64,000 nt of DNA. Origin: Bacillus pseudomycoides. GTDB lineage: Bacteria; Bacillota; Bacilli; Bacillales; Bacillaceae_G. A program made the position numbers and the translations under genes. Below, piece after piece: positions 1-9,242 of this stretch; positions within the stretch are counted from its first letter, which is position 1, and every line of letters starts with the position of its first letter. The notes beneath the pieces are model-generated. The model did no database searches, was not told the origin of the DNA, and saw only the letters and a program-made list of their open reading frames with translations. The stretch covers positions 10,240 to 74,239 of the forward strand of contig NZ_NUQE01000020.1 of assembly GCF_002582035.1 (NCBI RefSeq). The letters are read 5' to 3'.

Positions 1-38
1 ACTAATGGTATTAGTTTTTGTGAAAGGGAGCTGGAAAT

Positions 39-761
39 ATGAGAATGATGCATGAGAAAACGGTATATCAATTGTCATTTTTGCCAAGAGTGTTTCCTGT
101 GAATTGTTACTTTGTGGAGGAAGAAGACGGTTTAACTTTAATTGATGCGGCACTGCCATATAGCGCAAAAGGTATTTTACAAGCGGCTCAGAAAATAGGG
201 AAACCGATTACGAATATTGTATTAACACATGCACATGATGATCACATCGGTGCGCTAGACGCATTAAAGGAAGTACTTCCTGATGTTCCTGTTTATATTT
301 CTAAGCGGGATGCACGGTTGTTAGAAGGAGATACAACATTACAAAGAGATGAACCAAATACGCCAATAAAAGGCGGTGTACCTAAAAAAGTGAAGACGAG
401 ACCTGATGTGTTATTGGAGGACGGAGATCGAATTGGATCACTTCTTGCAATCATGACACCGGGACATACACCAGGTTCCATGTCGTTTCTTGATACGCGA
501 AATAAAGCTCTTATTGTCGGGGATGCATTTCAAACAAGAGGGGGCATGGCTGTTTCGGGACAAATGAAATTTTGGTTTCCGTTTCCTGCGATGGCAACAT
601 GGAGTAAAGAAGTAGCATTACAGAGTGCAGAGAAGTTAAGAGAATATGAGCCTTCCTTACTTGCGGCAGGGCATGGAAAAATGATAAATGATCCAGTCGC
701 TGTAATAGACCGTGCGATTGAGGAAGCAAAACGGAATATAGAAAGCGTGAAAGAGGGGTAA
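39..761 (+). CDS. MBL-fold metallo-hydrolase
   Basis: Predicted soluble zinc hydrolase of the metallo-beta-lactamase fold, 240 aa. The metal-binding motif HAHDDH lies near residues 64-69, and a second ligand region reads TPGHTPGS near residue 139. A late GHG near residue 210 fits the third metal site. No substrate can be read from the sequence. The start ATG has AAAGGGAG eight bases upstream. The stop is three bases before a TetR-type gene, so the two are probably one transcript and the regulator may control this hydrolase (inference). Length is ordinary for glyoxalase II-like family members. Confidence 0.9.
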   Translation: MRMMHEKTVYQLSFLPRVFPVNCYFVEEEDGLTLIDAALPYSAKGILQAAQKIGKPITNIVLTHAHDDHIGALDALKEVLPDVPVYISKRDARLLEGDTTLQRDEPNTPIKGGVPKKVKTRPDVLLEDGDRIGSLLAIMTPGHTPGSMSFLDTRNKALIVGDAFQTRGGMAVSGQMKFWFPFPAMATWSKEVALQSAEKLREYEPSLLAAGHGKMINDPVAVIDRAIEEAKRNIESVKEG

Positions 762-764
762 TTT

Positions 765-1322
765 ATGTCACCGAGAATTGGGCTTACATTACAAAAAATT
801 GTAGACACAGCGGCAGAAATCGCCGATACAAACGGAGTACAAGACGTAACACTAGCATCATTATCGCAAAGGCTAGGGATACGCTCTCCCTCTCTATATA
901 ATCATGTGAAAGGGTTACAAGACGTACGGAAAAATCTTGGTGTTTACGGAATAGAGAAGCTGCACGAGGCGCTGAAAGATGCGGTAGAGGGGAAAAGTAT
1001 GGATGAAGCAATTCATGCATTAGGAGAAGCGTACGTGTCGTTTGTCCGAAAACATCCCGGATTGTATGAAGCGACTTTTTTACGAGATGAAGAAGTACAA
1101 CAAGCGGGAGCTGGAATTGTAGAACTGTGCCTTCATATTTTACAGCAATACGGTTTAGAAGGAGAAAACGCACTTCATGCGACGCGTGGACTGAGAAGTA
1201 TTTGTCACGGATTTGCATCGATTGAGCAGCATGGTGGATTTGGGTTGCCGCTGGATTTAGATACAAGCTTACATTTATTACTGGAAACGTTTATTAAAGG
1301 ACTACATGTGATGAAAGAATAA
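765..1322 (+). CDS. TetR/AcrR family transcriptional regulator
   Basis: 185 aa DNA-binding repressor-type protein. The N-terminal helix-turn-helix is visible as TLASLSQRLGIRSPSLYNHV (about residues 27-46), the classic TetR pattern. The C-terminal ligand domain (YVSFVRKHPGLYEATF and onward) resembles the WHG-type TetR C-terminal domain. It follows the MBL hydrolase gene by three bases, so co-transcription is likely. The inducer is unknown. A weak hairpin with a T-run follows the stop. Confidence 0.9.
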   Translation: MSPRIGLTLQKIVDTAAEIADTNGVQDVTLASLSQRLGIRSPSLYNHVKGLQDVRKNLGVYGIEKLHEALKDAVEGKSMDEAIHALGEAYVSFVRKHPGLYEATFLRDEEVQQAGAGIVELCLHILQQYGLEGENALHATRGLRSICHGFASIEQHGGFGLPLDLDTSLHLLLETFIKGLHVMKE

Positions 1323-1338
1323 AGAAGAAGAGAGAAAC

Positions 1339-1368
1339 CATGAATTTTTTTTGTTCATGATTCTTTTT
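1339..1368 (+). terminator. Weak terminator-like hairpin after the TetR gene
   Basis: CATGAA and TTCATG arms enclose a T-rich loop and are followed by ATTCTTTTT. The stem is short, so activity is uncertain. Confidence 0.4.
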
Positions 1369-1523
1369 ACAGGAGATTGCAGAACAATTTGGCTTAGCTA
1401 CGGTAGTGAAACCTTAGAAGAGATTCTAGGGTTTTTTATGTTGCAGGATGTTTTTAAGTGCATACAATTCAAAAATAAATAGATACTAAATGTTGAATGA
1501 ACAAAGAAAGGAAGGCTGTTACG

Positions 1524-1709
1524 ATGCAAAACTTAAACGAGCTTGAAGTGGAAAATTTACGTCATCTTATTGGCGGGCATGCAACAGTTATTAACAAATT
1601 ACAAGAGTATGCACAGGCATGTACGGATCCGCAGTTGCAGCAGATGCTGCAAAAAGATGTGCAAGATGCACAAAATACGAAACAACGATTAATGTCTTTT
1701 CTAGGATAG
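1524..1709 (+). CDS. Small CotF-like spore coat protein
   Basis: 61 aa helical protein beginning MQNLNELEVENLRHLIGG. Glutamine-rich helices (QLQQMLQKDVQDAQNTKQ) resemble the first half of the CotF-type coat domain. The ATG at 1524 is chosen because AAAGGAAGG lies eight bases upstream. An earlier in-frame ATG at 1497 lacks a good ribosome site. The next gene, a second CotF-like piece, starts 13 bases after the stop, so the two form a transcription unit. Role in the spore coat is inferred from family resemblance. Confidence 0.7.
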   Translation: MQNLNELEVENLRHLIGGHATVINKLQEYAQACTDPQLQQMLQKDVQDAQNTKQRLMSFLG

Positions 1710-1722
1710 GGGCGTAAAGAAC

Positions 1723-1971
1723 ATGAATGAAAAAGATATGGTAAATGATTATTTAGCTGAATTAAATGCAAGTTTAACAGGCTATGCGAATTACATTGCT
1801 CAAACGAATAACGATCAATTATATCAAACGTTAATTCAAATTCGTAATCAAGACGAAATGCGTCAACGTAATCTATATCAATACGCAAAACAAAAGAATT
1901 ATTATCAACCAGCAGCTCCTGCTAATCCAACGATTGTTCAGCAGTTGAAAAGTCAATTAAGCGCGCAATGA
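1723..1971 (+). CDS. Small CotF-domain spore coat protein
   Basis: 82 aa protein starting MNEKDMVNDYLAELNASL, with an aromatic and glutamine-rich second helix (RNLYQYAKQKNYYQPA) and a short proline/alanine tail. This is the pattern of Coat_F family proteins associated with the forespore or spore coat. It lies directly downstream of another small coat-like gene and is followed by a strong terminator, so the pair is probably a dedicated late-sporulation unit. Confidence 0.75.
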   Translation: MNEKDMVNDYLAELNASLTGYANYIAQTNNDQLYQTLIQIRNQDEMRQRNLYQYAKQKNYYQPAAPANPTIVQQLKSQLSAQ

Positions 1972-1987
1972 GGAAAGAGATTTTTTA

Positions 1988-2025
1988 AAACGAGTGACGT
2001 AACCGAGACGTTACTCGTTTTTTTT
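1988..2025 (+). terminator. Rho-independent terminator of the coat gene pair
   Basis: AAACGAGTGACGT pairs with ACGTTACTCGTTT across a short loop, with a run of eight or nine T residues after it. Confidence 0.85.
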
Positions 2026-2090
2026 GTGAAAGTGAAATGTTCGTAACTTTGTCGAAATTATGCGCAAGGGGACATAAAACGTCCATATTA

Positions 2091-2110
2091 TTTGTGAGAT
2101 ATTTCACAAA
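2091..2110. promoter_or_regulatory. Rex-type operator upstream of ldh
   Basis: TTTGTGA and TTTCACAAA arms form a near-perfect 20-bp palindrome, matching the Rex consensus TTGTGAA-N4-TTCACAA. A TATAAT -10 box lies downstream at 2140-2145. Rex senses the NADH/NAD+ ratio and commonly controls fermentative ldh genes, so placement 95 bases before ldh fits redox control. Confidence 0.75.
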
Positions 2111-2203
2111 TTGTACATGGTTTCCATGGTAAAAACTTCTATAATGAAAAGTGTAAAGAATACAACATAAAGAAAATTACACTAAGAAGCGGGTGAGATT
2201 GTC

Positions 2204-3154
2204 ATGAATAGAAACACAAGAAAAATTGCGATTATTGGTACTGGATTAGTTGGATCAAGTTGTGCGTATTCTATTGTGAATCAAGGAATCTGTGAAGAAT
2301 TAGCGTTAATTGATCTTAATTATGAACGAGCAGTTGGCGAAGCAATGGATTTATCGCACTGCATTAATTTTACAAATACAAGAACAAAAGTATACGCAGG
2401 AACTTATGAAGACTGCAAAGATATGGACATTGTTATTATTACAGCAGGACCTGCTCCAAAGCCAGGTCAAAGTCGCCTAGATACTTTAGGAGCAAGTGCA
2501 AAAATTATGGAAAGTGTTGTATCAAGTGTAATGGAGAGCGGATTTGATGGCATCTTCTTAATCGCATCAAACCCAGTTGATATTATTACTTATCAAGTTT
2601 GGAAATTATCAGGTTTGCCAAGAAATCGCGTTCTTGGTACTGGAACGTCATTAGATTCTTCTCGTTTAAGAACAATTTTATCTGAAATGCTGGACGTTGA
2701 TCCCCGTAGTATTCATGGTTACTCATTAGGTGAGCACGGCGATTCACAAATGGTTGCCTGGTCTCATGTAACAGTTGGCGGAAAGCCAATTCTACAAATT
2801 TTAGAAGAGCAAAAAGAACGTTTTGCAGATATTGATTTAGATGAAATTGTGGAACAAACAGCAAAAGCTGGTTGGGAAATTTATAAGCGGAAAGGAACAA
2901 CTTACTACGGCATTGGGAACTCCTTAGCTTATATTGCACGTTCTATTTTTAATGATGATTATCGTGTTATTGCAATATCAGCGATTCTAGATGGCGAGTA
3001 TGGTGAATTTGATATTTGTACAGGTGTACCAGCTATTATTACAAGAGATGGTATAAAAGAAATTGTCGAACTGAACTTAACAGAAGCTGAACAAAGCCGA
3101 TTTGGAAAATCAAATGCTATTTTACGTGACTACATGAAAACAATAGGCTACTAA
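2204..3154 (+). CDS. ldh: L-lactate dehydrogenase
   Basis: 316 aa cytosolic enzyme that interconverts pyruvate plus NADH and L-lactate plus NAD+. The Rossmann motif GTGLVGSS is at residues 11-18, the motif ASNPVDI follows in the middle, and the active-site motif [12 protein letters not shown] places the catalytic His near residue 178. The length is normal for the family. A Rex-type operator lies upstream, which fits induction when NADH accumulates. A PfoR-like membrane protein gene starts 20 bases after the stop. B. cereus-group genomes carry more than one ldh paralogue, and I cannot tell which this is. Confidence 0.95.
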   Translation: MNRNTRKIAIIGTGLVGSSCAYSIVNQGICEELALIDLNYERAVGEAMDLSHCINFTNTRTKVYAGTYEDCKDMDIVIITAGPAPKPGQSRLDTLGASAKIMESVVSSVMESGFDGIFLIASNPVDIITYQVWKLSGLPRNRVLGTGTSLDSSRLRTILSEMLDVDPRSIHGYSLGEHGDSQMVAWSHVTVGGKPILQILEEQKERFADIDLDEIVEQTAKAGWEIYKRKGTTYYGIGNSLAYIARSIFNDDYRVIAISAILDGEYGEFDICTGVPAIITRDGIKEIVELNLTEAEQSRFGKSNAILRDYMKTIGY

Positions 3155-3174
3155 ACTAGAAGAAGGTGAAATAG

Positions 3175-4188
3175 ATGAAGGAATATATCATGTCTCGTGT
3201 CTTTAAAGGATCTGCTGGAATTGCACAAGGTATTTTCGTATCCATTGGAATTGGGCTGCTCATTGAAAATATAGGAAGAATGGCTGATATTCCTACGCTA
3301 ATTACAATCGGAGTTATTGCGAAATCACTTATGGCGCCGGCAATTGGCGTTGGGATTGCTTTTATGCTTGGAGCAAATGGTCTTGTCATTTTCTCAGCGA
3401 TGATTGCAGGAGCGATTGGAGCTGGGGCGATTTCGATTACTGGAGCCGGTCTGATGATTAAAACTGGTGAACCAATCGGTGCACTAATAGCTGCAACTTT
3501 AGCAGTTTATATTGGAAAACGTTTAAGTGGAAAAACTTCTTTAGATATGATGCTTGTTCCATTGGTGACAATTTTAATTTCAGGTGTTGTTGGAATTTGG
3601 TTATCACACCATATTAGTCCTATATTAAATACTGTTGGAGCATTTATTAAAGATAGTTCAGCTGGTAACCCGTTTGTTTCTTCTGTTGTACTTTCAGTTG
3701 TTTGGGGCTTGTTATTAATTTCTCCAGCGTCATCAGCGGCTCTAGCAATTGCACTTAACTTAGATGGTGTGGCAGGTGGTGCAGCCCTTGCAGGATGTGT
3801 TGCTCAGTTTATCGGATTCGCTGTTATCTCTGCGAAGGAAAATGATTTAGGTGGTATTTTAGCACAAGCCCTTTGTACACCAAAAGTGCAACTCCCTAAT
3901 ATTACTAAAAATCCAATGATTCTTGTACCAACTGTTGTTGCTAGTGCGATTGTAGGGCCTGTATCGGCGCTTGTCTTTCAAATGACAGCAGGAAAAGAAA
4001 TTGCAGGTCTTGGACTTAGTTCTCTTGTCGCACCAATTAACATGATTTCTGACCAAGGATTAAGTATTGTTCCAGCGATGGTAATTACTTATATCGTAAT
4101 TCCAGTAGCTGTTTCTTACATACTGTATATGATTTTGAAAAAAGCAGGTCGCATCAAACCTGGCGACATGACTGTACCGCAATCTTAA
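3175..4188 (+). CDS. PTS_EIIC_2 (PfoR-like) membrane protein
   Basis: 337 aa polytopic protein with about nine hydrophobic segments and many glycine/alanine-rich helices (GAIGAGAISITGAGLM). It resembles the PTS_EIIC_2 family that includes PfoR, a proposed regulator of perfringolysin in Clostridium. No EIIA or EIIB partner is present nearby, so sugar transport is not established. It lies 20 bases downstream of ldh with its own AGAAGGTGA site, so the two are probably co-transcribed under Rex. An in-frame ATG also exists at 3190. Confidence 0.8.
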   Translation: MKEYIMSRVFKGSAGIAQGIFVSIGIGLLIENIGRMADIPTLITIGVIAKSLMAPAIGVGIAFMLGANGLVIFSAMIAGAIGAGAISITGAGLMIKTGEPIGALIAATLAVYIGKRLSGKTSLDMMLVPLVTILISGVVGIWLSHHISPILNTVGAFIKDSSAGNPFVSSVVLSVVWGLLLISPASSAALAIALNLDGVAGGAALAGCVAQFIGFAVISAKENDLGGILAQALCTPKVQLPNITKNPMILVPTVVASAIVGPVSALVFQMTAGKEIAGLGLSSLVAPINMISDQGLSIVPAMVITYIVIPVAVSYILYMILKKAGRIKPGDMTVPQS

Positions 4189-4233
4189 AGACTAGTAAGA
4201 GTGGCCAATTTGAAAATCTCCTCTTACATAGAG

Positions 4234-4266
4234 AAAAGCAGACTGAAGAAGCCACAGTCTGCTTTT
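4234..4266 (+). terminator. Terminator after the ldh operon
   Basis: AAAAGCAGACT pairs with AGTCTGCTTTT around a 12-base loop. The T-run is only four bases. Confidence 0.7.
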
Positions 4267-4271
4267 GTGGT

Positions 4272-4380
4272 CTTAAACAAACGTTTGTTTAAGAGGTATG
4301 TTCGGCTTTGTTGCCTTAATCAAACGTTTGTTTAAGAGATATGTTCGATTTTATAGTACTAATCAAACGTTTGTTTAAAA
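4272..4380. promoter_or_regulatory. Three phased palindromic operator-like sites
   Basis: Three near-identical 22-bp palindromes with core CAAACGTTTGTTTA lie at 4272-4293, 4315-4336 and 4359-4380. The first is a perfect palindrome. Centres are 43 and 44 bp apart, about four helical turns. The spacers are also similar (AAGAGRTATGTTCG), so the array is a 2.5-unit direct repeat. It sits between the ldh terminator and the chemoreceptor gene, ending about 120 bp before its ATG. The likely reader is a dimeric TetR/LacI-type regulator that I cannot name. Confidence 0.7.
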
Positions 4381-4500
4381 TATTGGAAATGCTTACAAGG
4401 ATGAATCGCTATATTCAAAACATTTTATAATCTCTCTTTTTTGTTTTTTTATTATAAACTATTTAATGTAATATAACGATGAATGGAGAGATAGAATTTA

Positions 4501-6225
4501 ATGTCATTTCTAAAGAATAGTAAAATTGGTACAAAATTAAATATGTTAATGATTACAGCTAGTATTACATGTATTCTCCTAGTAATTATAGGAGTTATCG
4601 GCTTGAAGAGAGCAGGCGAAGCTTCTGCAAGTATGTATGAAGAAAGATTACTCCCAATTGCCTGGATAGAGTCTGTAGAATCTAATTTTCAGTATACAAT
4701 TAAGAACTTGATGGAACTTATGATTACAACTGATGAAAAAAGAAACAGCGAATTAGAAAGTAACATGGAGCAAGCAAAGAACGAAGATAATCAACTATTA
4801 AAAAAGTATGAGTCTAAGATAAACACACAAGAAGAAAAACAATTATATGAAAATTTTCAAAAAAACTTTCAAGAGTTAAGAATACACATAAATGAATCAA
4901 AAAGTTTAGCACTACAAAATAAAAATGAAGAGGCTTATGCTTACTATTTAAAAGAAGTAGATCCTAGCATGGAAAAAACAAGTAAGTCTATTCAGGAACT
5001 TGTGGATAATAATAGTAATGAGGCAGAACAATTACAGAAAAGTAATATCAGCAGTGCGAAAATTAAAATACTGATGTTTATTATTATTTCGGTTATAGCG
5101 GTTGCGATTATTGCATTTATTGGATATATCATTAAAAGATCTGTTAAGAATCCAATTGATTTACTGCAGCATGATATGAAACAAGTAGCAAGTGGTAATT
5201 TAATGATACGTACTTCTTATCAATCAAATGATGAATTAGGAAATATCGTGACTTCTTTTAATGATATGTTAGATAACTTGCAACAACTAATGGGGAAAAT
5301 TAAAATAACGACAGAAGAAGTTATTTCCTCCACCGATAGTATGATGCAGAATACAAAACATGCATCCGAAATATCTAACGAAGCTGTTCAAACGATTAAT
5401 GAAGTGAACAAACAAATAGTAGGACAAGTTACGAGTATTCAAGAAAGTTCAACAGCAATGAATGACGTAGCAGATGGAGTTCAAATAGTAGCTGAATCTG
5501 CATCAACTGTCGCTGAAGTATCTGTTATTACAACTGATCGTGTGAATAGTGGAAGTGAAGTAATCAAGCAATCTATTACTCAAATGAATAATATGCATAA
5601 AGTTGTTGAAGAAACATCTACAGTGATAGAACGTCTTGTTATGCGTACGCAAGACATAGATAAAGCTTTAAATGCTATTACGAATATTGCGGAACAAACA
5701 AACTTGCTTGCTTTAAATGCTGCAATTGAAGCAGCGCGTGCAGGGGAAAATGGAAAAGGTTTTGCAGTTGTTGCAGCTGAAGTACGAGATTTAGCTGAAC
5801 AATCAAAGCAATCCGCAAATGAAATTAATGATTTAATTAAATCAATCCAACAAGATACAAAAGATACCGTTCAAATTATGAGAAAAGGTCAAGAAGAAGC
5901 GGTACAAGGAAGAAATGCTGCTAATGAAGCAGACCAAGCGTTTTCAACAATCATGACAGACATTCATAAGATCACACATCAAATTCAAGAAGTATCAGCT
6001 ACAACTGAAGAAATGTCTGCTGGAACGGAAGAAATTAATGCTTCACTATCAGCAGTATCAGAAACTTCTACAAGAGTAGCGAACGATACAATTCAAACTG
6101 TTCAAGCAATTCAATCGCAAGCAGCATCGATTACAGAAATAATAAATCAATCCATGCAAATAAGAAAAAAAATCGAAGAATTAGAAGGATTAATTTCACA
6201 ATTTAAAATTGAGGAATATAAATAA
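4501..6225 (+). CDS. Methyl-accepting chemotaxis protein
   Basis: 574 aa membrane chemoreceptor. One transmembrane helix is at about residues 14-34, a helical extracytoplasmic sensor of the four-helix-bundle kind spans about 35-185, and a second transmembrane helix is at about 187-209. A HAMP domain follows ([18 protein letters not shown]), then a long coiled-coil signalling domain. The conserved hairpin tip [16 protein letters not shown] is near residue 400. The ligand is unknown. The ATG has GGAGAG ten bases upstream. The gene is monocistronic, lying between the palindrome array and a strong terminator. Confidence 0.95.
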   Translation: MSFLKNSKIGTKLNMLMITASITCILLVIIGVIGLKRAGEASASMYEERLLPIAWIESVESNFQYTIKNLMELMITTDEKRNSELESNMEQAKNEDNQLLKKYESKINTQEEKQLYENFQKNFQELRIHINESKSLALQNKNEEAYAYYLKEVDPSMEKTSKSIQELVDNNSNEAEQLQKSNISSAKIKILMFIIISVIAVAIIAFIGYIIKRSVKNPIDLLQHDMKQVASGNLMIRTSYQSNDELGNIVTSFNDMLDNLQQLMGKIKITTEEVISSTDSMMQNTKHASEISNEAVQTINEVNKQIVGQVTSIQESSTAMNDVADGVQIVAESASTVAEVSVITTDRVNSGSEVIKQSITQMNNMHKVVEETSTVIERLVMRTQDIDKALNAITNIAEQTNLLALNAAIEAARAGENGKGFAVVAAEVRDLAEQSKQSANEINDLIKSIQQDTKDTVQIMRKGQEEAVQGRNAANEADQAFSTIMTDIHKITHQIQEVSATTEEMSAGTEEINASLSAVSETSTRVANDTIQTVQAIQSQAASITEIINQSMQIRKKIEELEGLISQFKIEEYK

Positions 6226-6250
6226 CAGTAAAAATGATTGATAAACATAG

Positions 6251-6294
6251 TAAAAGTAAGAGACGGCTAATTGTAAAGTCGTCTCTTACTTTTA
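6251..6294 (+). terminator. Terminator of the chemoreceptor gene
   Basis: A 15-base arm (TAAAAGTAAGAGACG) pairs perfectly with CGTCTCTTACTTTTA. The loop is 14 bases. Confidence 0.85.
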
Positions 6295-6307
6295 TCATAT
6301 TTGGCGA

Positions 6308-6354
6308 GAGGACCCCCACCTCAAGCGCGAAGCGGTAGGTGGGGGTAGTTCAAT
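6308..6354 (-). repeat. Short bcr1-derived remnant
   Basis: ACCCCCACCTCAAG and GGTAGGTGGGGG form the internal bcr1 hairpin, ending in TAGTTCAAT. The outer ends are missing. The same GGTGGGGGTAGTTCAAT junction occurs in the truncated copy at 35217-35297. Confidence 0.6.
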
Positions 6355-6596
6355 AAGAATAAAAAGAATCCCCAAACAAAAATTTTACATACCTTTAATT
6401 TAGAAATCCTCTCATTTTGGAGTTACTTATTTTTAATAACTTAACGGTTATGCGAAAATATTTCCAATACTATGTCGATATGTGGTTTTCTGTAATTTTA
6501 CTCAATTCAAAAAAATGAAGTGTTTTTCTATCTCTAAATATATTATACTATAAATAGTTAGAATTTTATTATTTCAACAAAATATTATGTAAGGGC
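6355..6596. other. AT-rich intergenic stretch
   Basis: No credible gene, hairpin or repeat was seen between the bcr1 remnant and the convergent stop at 6597. Confidence 0.6.
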
Positions 6597-7043
6597 TTAA
6601 ATAGATGGAGTATATTCGTTTCTGTATTTGGTTATCCTTTCATTTAATGTTGCAAAAAAGGTTGTGAATTCTGAGCTATTTGTACGAATATTATCTATGT
6701 GTTGTAAAGAGAGTTTTTCGTTTAAGAGAAATTCACCGTGATGTCCAAATACTTGGATGTTAGCATTCATTTGTTCTGAATCTTCTTGTGTTGATACGAG
6801 AATGTAGTGAAAAGCTTTTACAGGAATGACGTATGTTTTACGATATGTATTCGTACTGTTTATTCCGGTTTGTTTTACCATTTGAAACTGGAGAATTTCT
6901 TTATTTATAGCAACGGACAATGTTGTTGATTTTAATTTTGTGTCTGTTAATTCATCAAGTTCTTCAAGTTGAAAATGGATTGTAGTTTGATCTGAGCAGT
7001 GTTGAATTTGTTGTTGTATTGCTGTATGAATTTGTATTTCCAT
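6597..7043 (-). CDS. Hypothetical protein, unrecognised
   Basis: 148 aa soluble protein starting MEIQIHTAIQQQIQHCSDQT. It has no signal peptide or membrane segment. It is mostly beta-prone, with alternating hydrophobic stretches (TYVIPVKAFHYILVS, NIQVFGHHGEFLLNE). I do not recognise a family. AAGGAG precedes the ATG by about 12 bases on the minus strand. It stands alone between the chemoreceptor and yusI, and is flanked by AT-rich DNA on both sides. Confidence 0.65.
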   Translation of the reverse strand: MEIQIHTAIQQQIQHCSDQTTIHFQLEELDELTDTKLKSTTLSVAINKEILQFQMVKQTGINSTNTYRKTYVIPVKAFHYILVSTQEDSEQMNANIQVFGHHGEFLLNEKLSLQHIDNIRTNSSEFTTFFATLNERITKYRNEYTPSI

Positions 7044-7410
7044 ATAGTAAATAATCTCCTTTTCTTTATGACTATATAGATAGAAATATAGAATAAAGAA
7101 TTAATATAATAGTTTCAAGTAGTAATTAAAATTAAATATTTTTTTAGTTACTTAAAGAGAATACATGACAAATTACTAAAAAACAATATAAATTGATTTA
7201 ATATTTTGTATTTTAAAAGCGTTATATTTGGTACAATTAATATTATGATGAAATAATTTTTATGAAGTCATAAAATATTTTTTTGTGAATTTACGAAAAA
7301 GAAAAGATTTTGCAGGATAAAAGAAATTCTTAGCGAAATAAGTTAAAGTTTGAAATGAAAAAATATTTTCTATATGATAAGGTAAAGGTTAGTGAAAAGT
7401 AGGTGAACGT
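7044..7410. other. AT-rich divergent intergenic region
   Basis: This region lies between two divergent genes and must hold both promoters. It is very AT-rich, so individual promoter boxes cannot be picked out with confidence. I see no repeat or RNA gene. Confidence 0.5.
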
Positions 7411-7776
7411 ATGTCAGTAACATTTTATTCATATCCAAAATGTGGAACATGCCAAAAAGCAAAAAAATGGTTAGAAGAAAACGATGTAGCATATGAAATG
7501 ATTCATATTGTCGAAAATCCACCTTCTAAGGAAGAACTTCGCAGTTTATATGAAAAAAGCGAATTACCATTAAAAAAATTCTTTAACACAAGTGGAATGC
7601 GTTACCGCGAGCTTGGTTTAAAAGATAAGCTAAAAGATGCAAGTGAAGAGGAAATGTTGGACATGCTTGCTTCTGATGGCATGTTAATCAAACGACCAAT
7701 TGTAACAGGCAGCAATCATGTAACAGTTGGCTTTAATGAAGAACAATTTGAAAGCGTGTGGAAAAAGTACCAATAA
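7411..7776 (+). CDS. yusI: ArsC/Spx family protein YusI
   Basis: 121 aa thioredoxin-fold protein of the arsenate reductase/Spx family. The N-terminal CxxC redox motif is in [13 protein letters not shown] (residues 9-21), followed by [14 protein letters not shown] and the conserved RPIVTG segment near the C-terminus. It lacks evidence of being Spx itself. As in B. subtilis, it is adjacent to gcvH. The start ATG follows AGTAGGTGA. The substrate is unknown. Confidence 0.85.
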   Translation: MSVTFYSYPKCGTCQKAKKWLEENDVAYEMIHIVENPPSKEELRSLYEKSELPLKKFFNTSGMRYRELGLKDKLKDASEEEMLDMLASDGMLIKRPIVTGSNHVTVGFNEEQFESVWKKYQ

Positions 7777-7817
7777 GGTATTTTTACATAATTAATACAT
7801 TCATTGGAGGTACAGAC

Positions 7818-8201
7818 ATGAGCATTCCAAAACAATTACGCTACTCTGAAGAACACGAATGGGTACAAGTTGATGGCAACCAAGTTGTTATCGGTATTAC
7901 AGATTTCGCACAACACGAATTAGGGGATATTGTATTCGTAGAACTTCCTGAAGTTGGTGCAACAATCGAAGCTGACGAGCCATTCGGAAGTGTAGAATCT
8001 GTAAAAACAGTTTCTGAGTTATACGCACCTGTAGCAGGTAAAGTTGTAGCAGTAAACGAAGAATTAAACGACAAGCCAGAGCTTGTTAACGAATCTCCAT
8101 ACGAAGGTGCATGGATGATTAAAGTTGAGATTGAAGATGCAGGTCAAGTGGATAACTTATTAACTGCAGAACAATACGAAGAAATGATCAATCAAGACTA
8201 A
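7818..8201 (+). CDS. gcvH: Glycine cleavage system H protein
   Basis: 127 aa lipoyl carrier of the glycine cleavage complex, which shuttles the aminomethyl group between the P, T and L proteins. The lipoylated lysine lies in [13 protein letters not shown] (Lys63). The start is the ATG at 7818, with GGAGGT seven bases upstream; an open frame extends further upstream but has no ribosome site. Bacillus GcvH is also the entry protein for lipoate relay to other complexes, and the lipA gene lies in this window. Confidence 0.97.
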   Translation: MSIPKQLRYSEEHEWVQVDGNQVVIGITDFAQHELGDIVFVELPEVGATIEADEPFGSVESVKTVSELYAPVAGKVVAVNEELNDKPELVNESPYEGAWMIKVEIEDAGQVDNLLTAEQYEEMINQD

Positions 8202-8206
8202 TGTGG

Positions 8207-8237
8207 AAAGGGCAGCTAATAGCTGTCCTTTTATTTT
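8207..8237 (+). terminator. Terminator after gcvH
   Basis: AAAGGGCAGCT pairs imperfectly with AGCTGTCCTTT across AAT and is followed by TATTTTT. Confidence 0.75.
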
Positions 8238-8433
8238 TGCTTAGCCTCTCATGCTTCTACACGAAAAGGTAAAAAGGACCCCTACATCAGAAGTTACAAG
8301 CCTCCTTGCATTCGAAACGAGCCACTTCTGCTTTTCTTCACAAAAATAAACAGGAAACAACATTGAAATATCGAATATACTATATACTAAAGGTGAGGTT
8401 GTATCATAGTATATGGTGATCGGGTGATGCCAA

Positions 8434-8778
8434 GTGGTCTATGTGGAAAAAGTAATTATTGTTGAAGGTAAATCAGATAAGAAGAAGATTGAAACGATTA
8501 TTAGAGAACCGGTGGAAATTGTTTGTACAAATGGTACAATTAGTTTGTCGAAAATGGATGAACTTATTGATCAGCTGTACGATAAGGAAGTGTATGTGCT
8601 TGTGGACGCAGATGATGCAGGAGAGAAGCTACGTAAACAGTTTCGCCGAGAATTTCCACATGCTGAACATATTTATATTGATCGTTCGTATCGTGAGGTT
8701 GCAACTGCACCATCAAATCATTTAGCGAACGTTTTATGGGGAGCTGACATCGACGTTTATACAGAATTTTTACGGTAA
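8434..8778 (+). CDS. yusF: Toprim domain protein YusF
   Basis: 114 aa protein consisting of a single Toprim fold. The conserved glutamate motif VEGKSDKKK is at the N-terminus, and the DxD metal motif appears in LVDADDAGEKLRKQF. It resembles RNase M5 and primase Toprim domains without their partner domains, so the reaction is unknown. The start is a GTG at 8434 with GGGTG upstream; a second GTG at 8443 is possible. It is followed 11 bases later by the thioredoxin-like yusE, the B. subtilis order. Confidence 0.85.
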   Translation: MVYVEKVIIVEGKSDKKKIETIIREPVEIVCTNGTISLSKMDELIDQLYDKEVYVLVDADDAGEKLRKQFRREFPHAEHIYIDRSYREVATAPSNHLANVLWGADIDVYTEFLR

Positions 8779-8789
8779 GGAATGGTAGA

Positions 8790-9089
8790 ATGATTGATTG
8801 GACAGGAAATGAAGTTTTAGCTGCAGTTGAAAATCAAGATAAAACGGTGTTGTACGTATATACGCCAATGTGCGGTACGTGTCAACTTGCTAAAAAAATG
8901 TTAACAGTTGTGGAAGCGATGTTACCTCATTTAGAAATTGGGATGTTAAATTTAAATTACGCATCGCATTTTGCACGGGAGTATGAAATTGAGAGTGTTC
9001 CGTGTTTACTTATATTTGAGGAAAATCAACTTATGAAAAAAATATATGCATTTCAATCTGTGGAATATTTATATATGGAATTACAATAG
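8790..9089 (+). CDS. yusE: Thioredoxin family protein YusE
   Basis: 99 aa thioredoxin-fold protein. The active site is YTPMCGTCQLAKKM (CGTC near residues 28-31), and a cis-proline region reads IESVPCLLIF. The CGTC dipeptide differs from the usual CGPC. It is probably a cytosolic disulfide reductase of unknown target. It is clustered with yusF and a yusD-like gene, as in B. subtilis. Confidence 0.85.
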   Translation: MIDWTGNEVLAAVENQDKTVLYVYTPMCGTCQLAKKMLTVVEAMLPHLEIGMLNLNYASHFAREYEIESVPCLLIFEENQLMKKIYAFQSVEYLYMELQ

Positions 9090-9110
9090 GCGGCAAAGTT
9101 TTTGCCGCCT
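9088..9110 (+). terminator. GC-rich hairpin after yusE
   Basis: AGGCGGCAAA pairs with TTTGCCGCCT across a very short loop. There is no T-run, so it may be an attenuator or processing hairpin rather than a full terminator. Confidence 0.5.
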
Positions 9111-9242
9111 CGACATATTTCTTGGGAAATATGAGCAACAAGTGATTTTTTGTACAACTTTTGTCGAGAGAAAGATACAGGAGAGCTCGTTATAGAAATG
9201 GAATGATATTATGTAGTACGTGATATGAGGAGTGTGACGGAG

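Noticed and set aside
784-1266. A 160-codon open frame on the minus strand.
   Set aside because: Antisense to the TetR gene; no start signal or domain.
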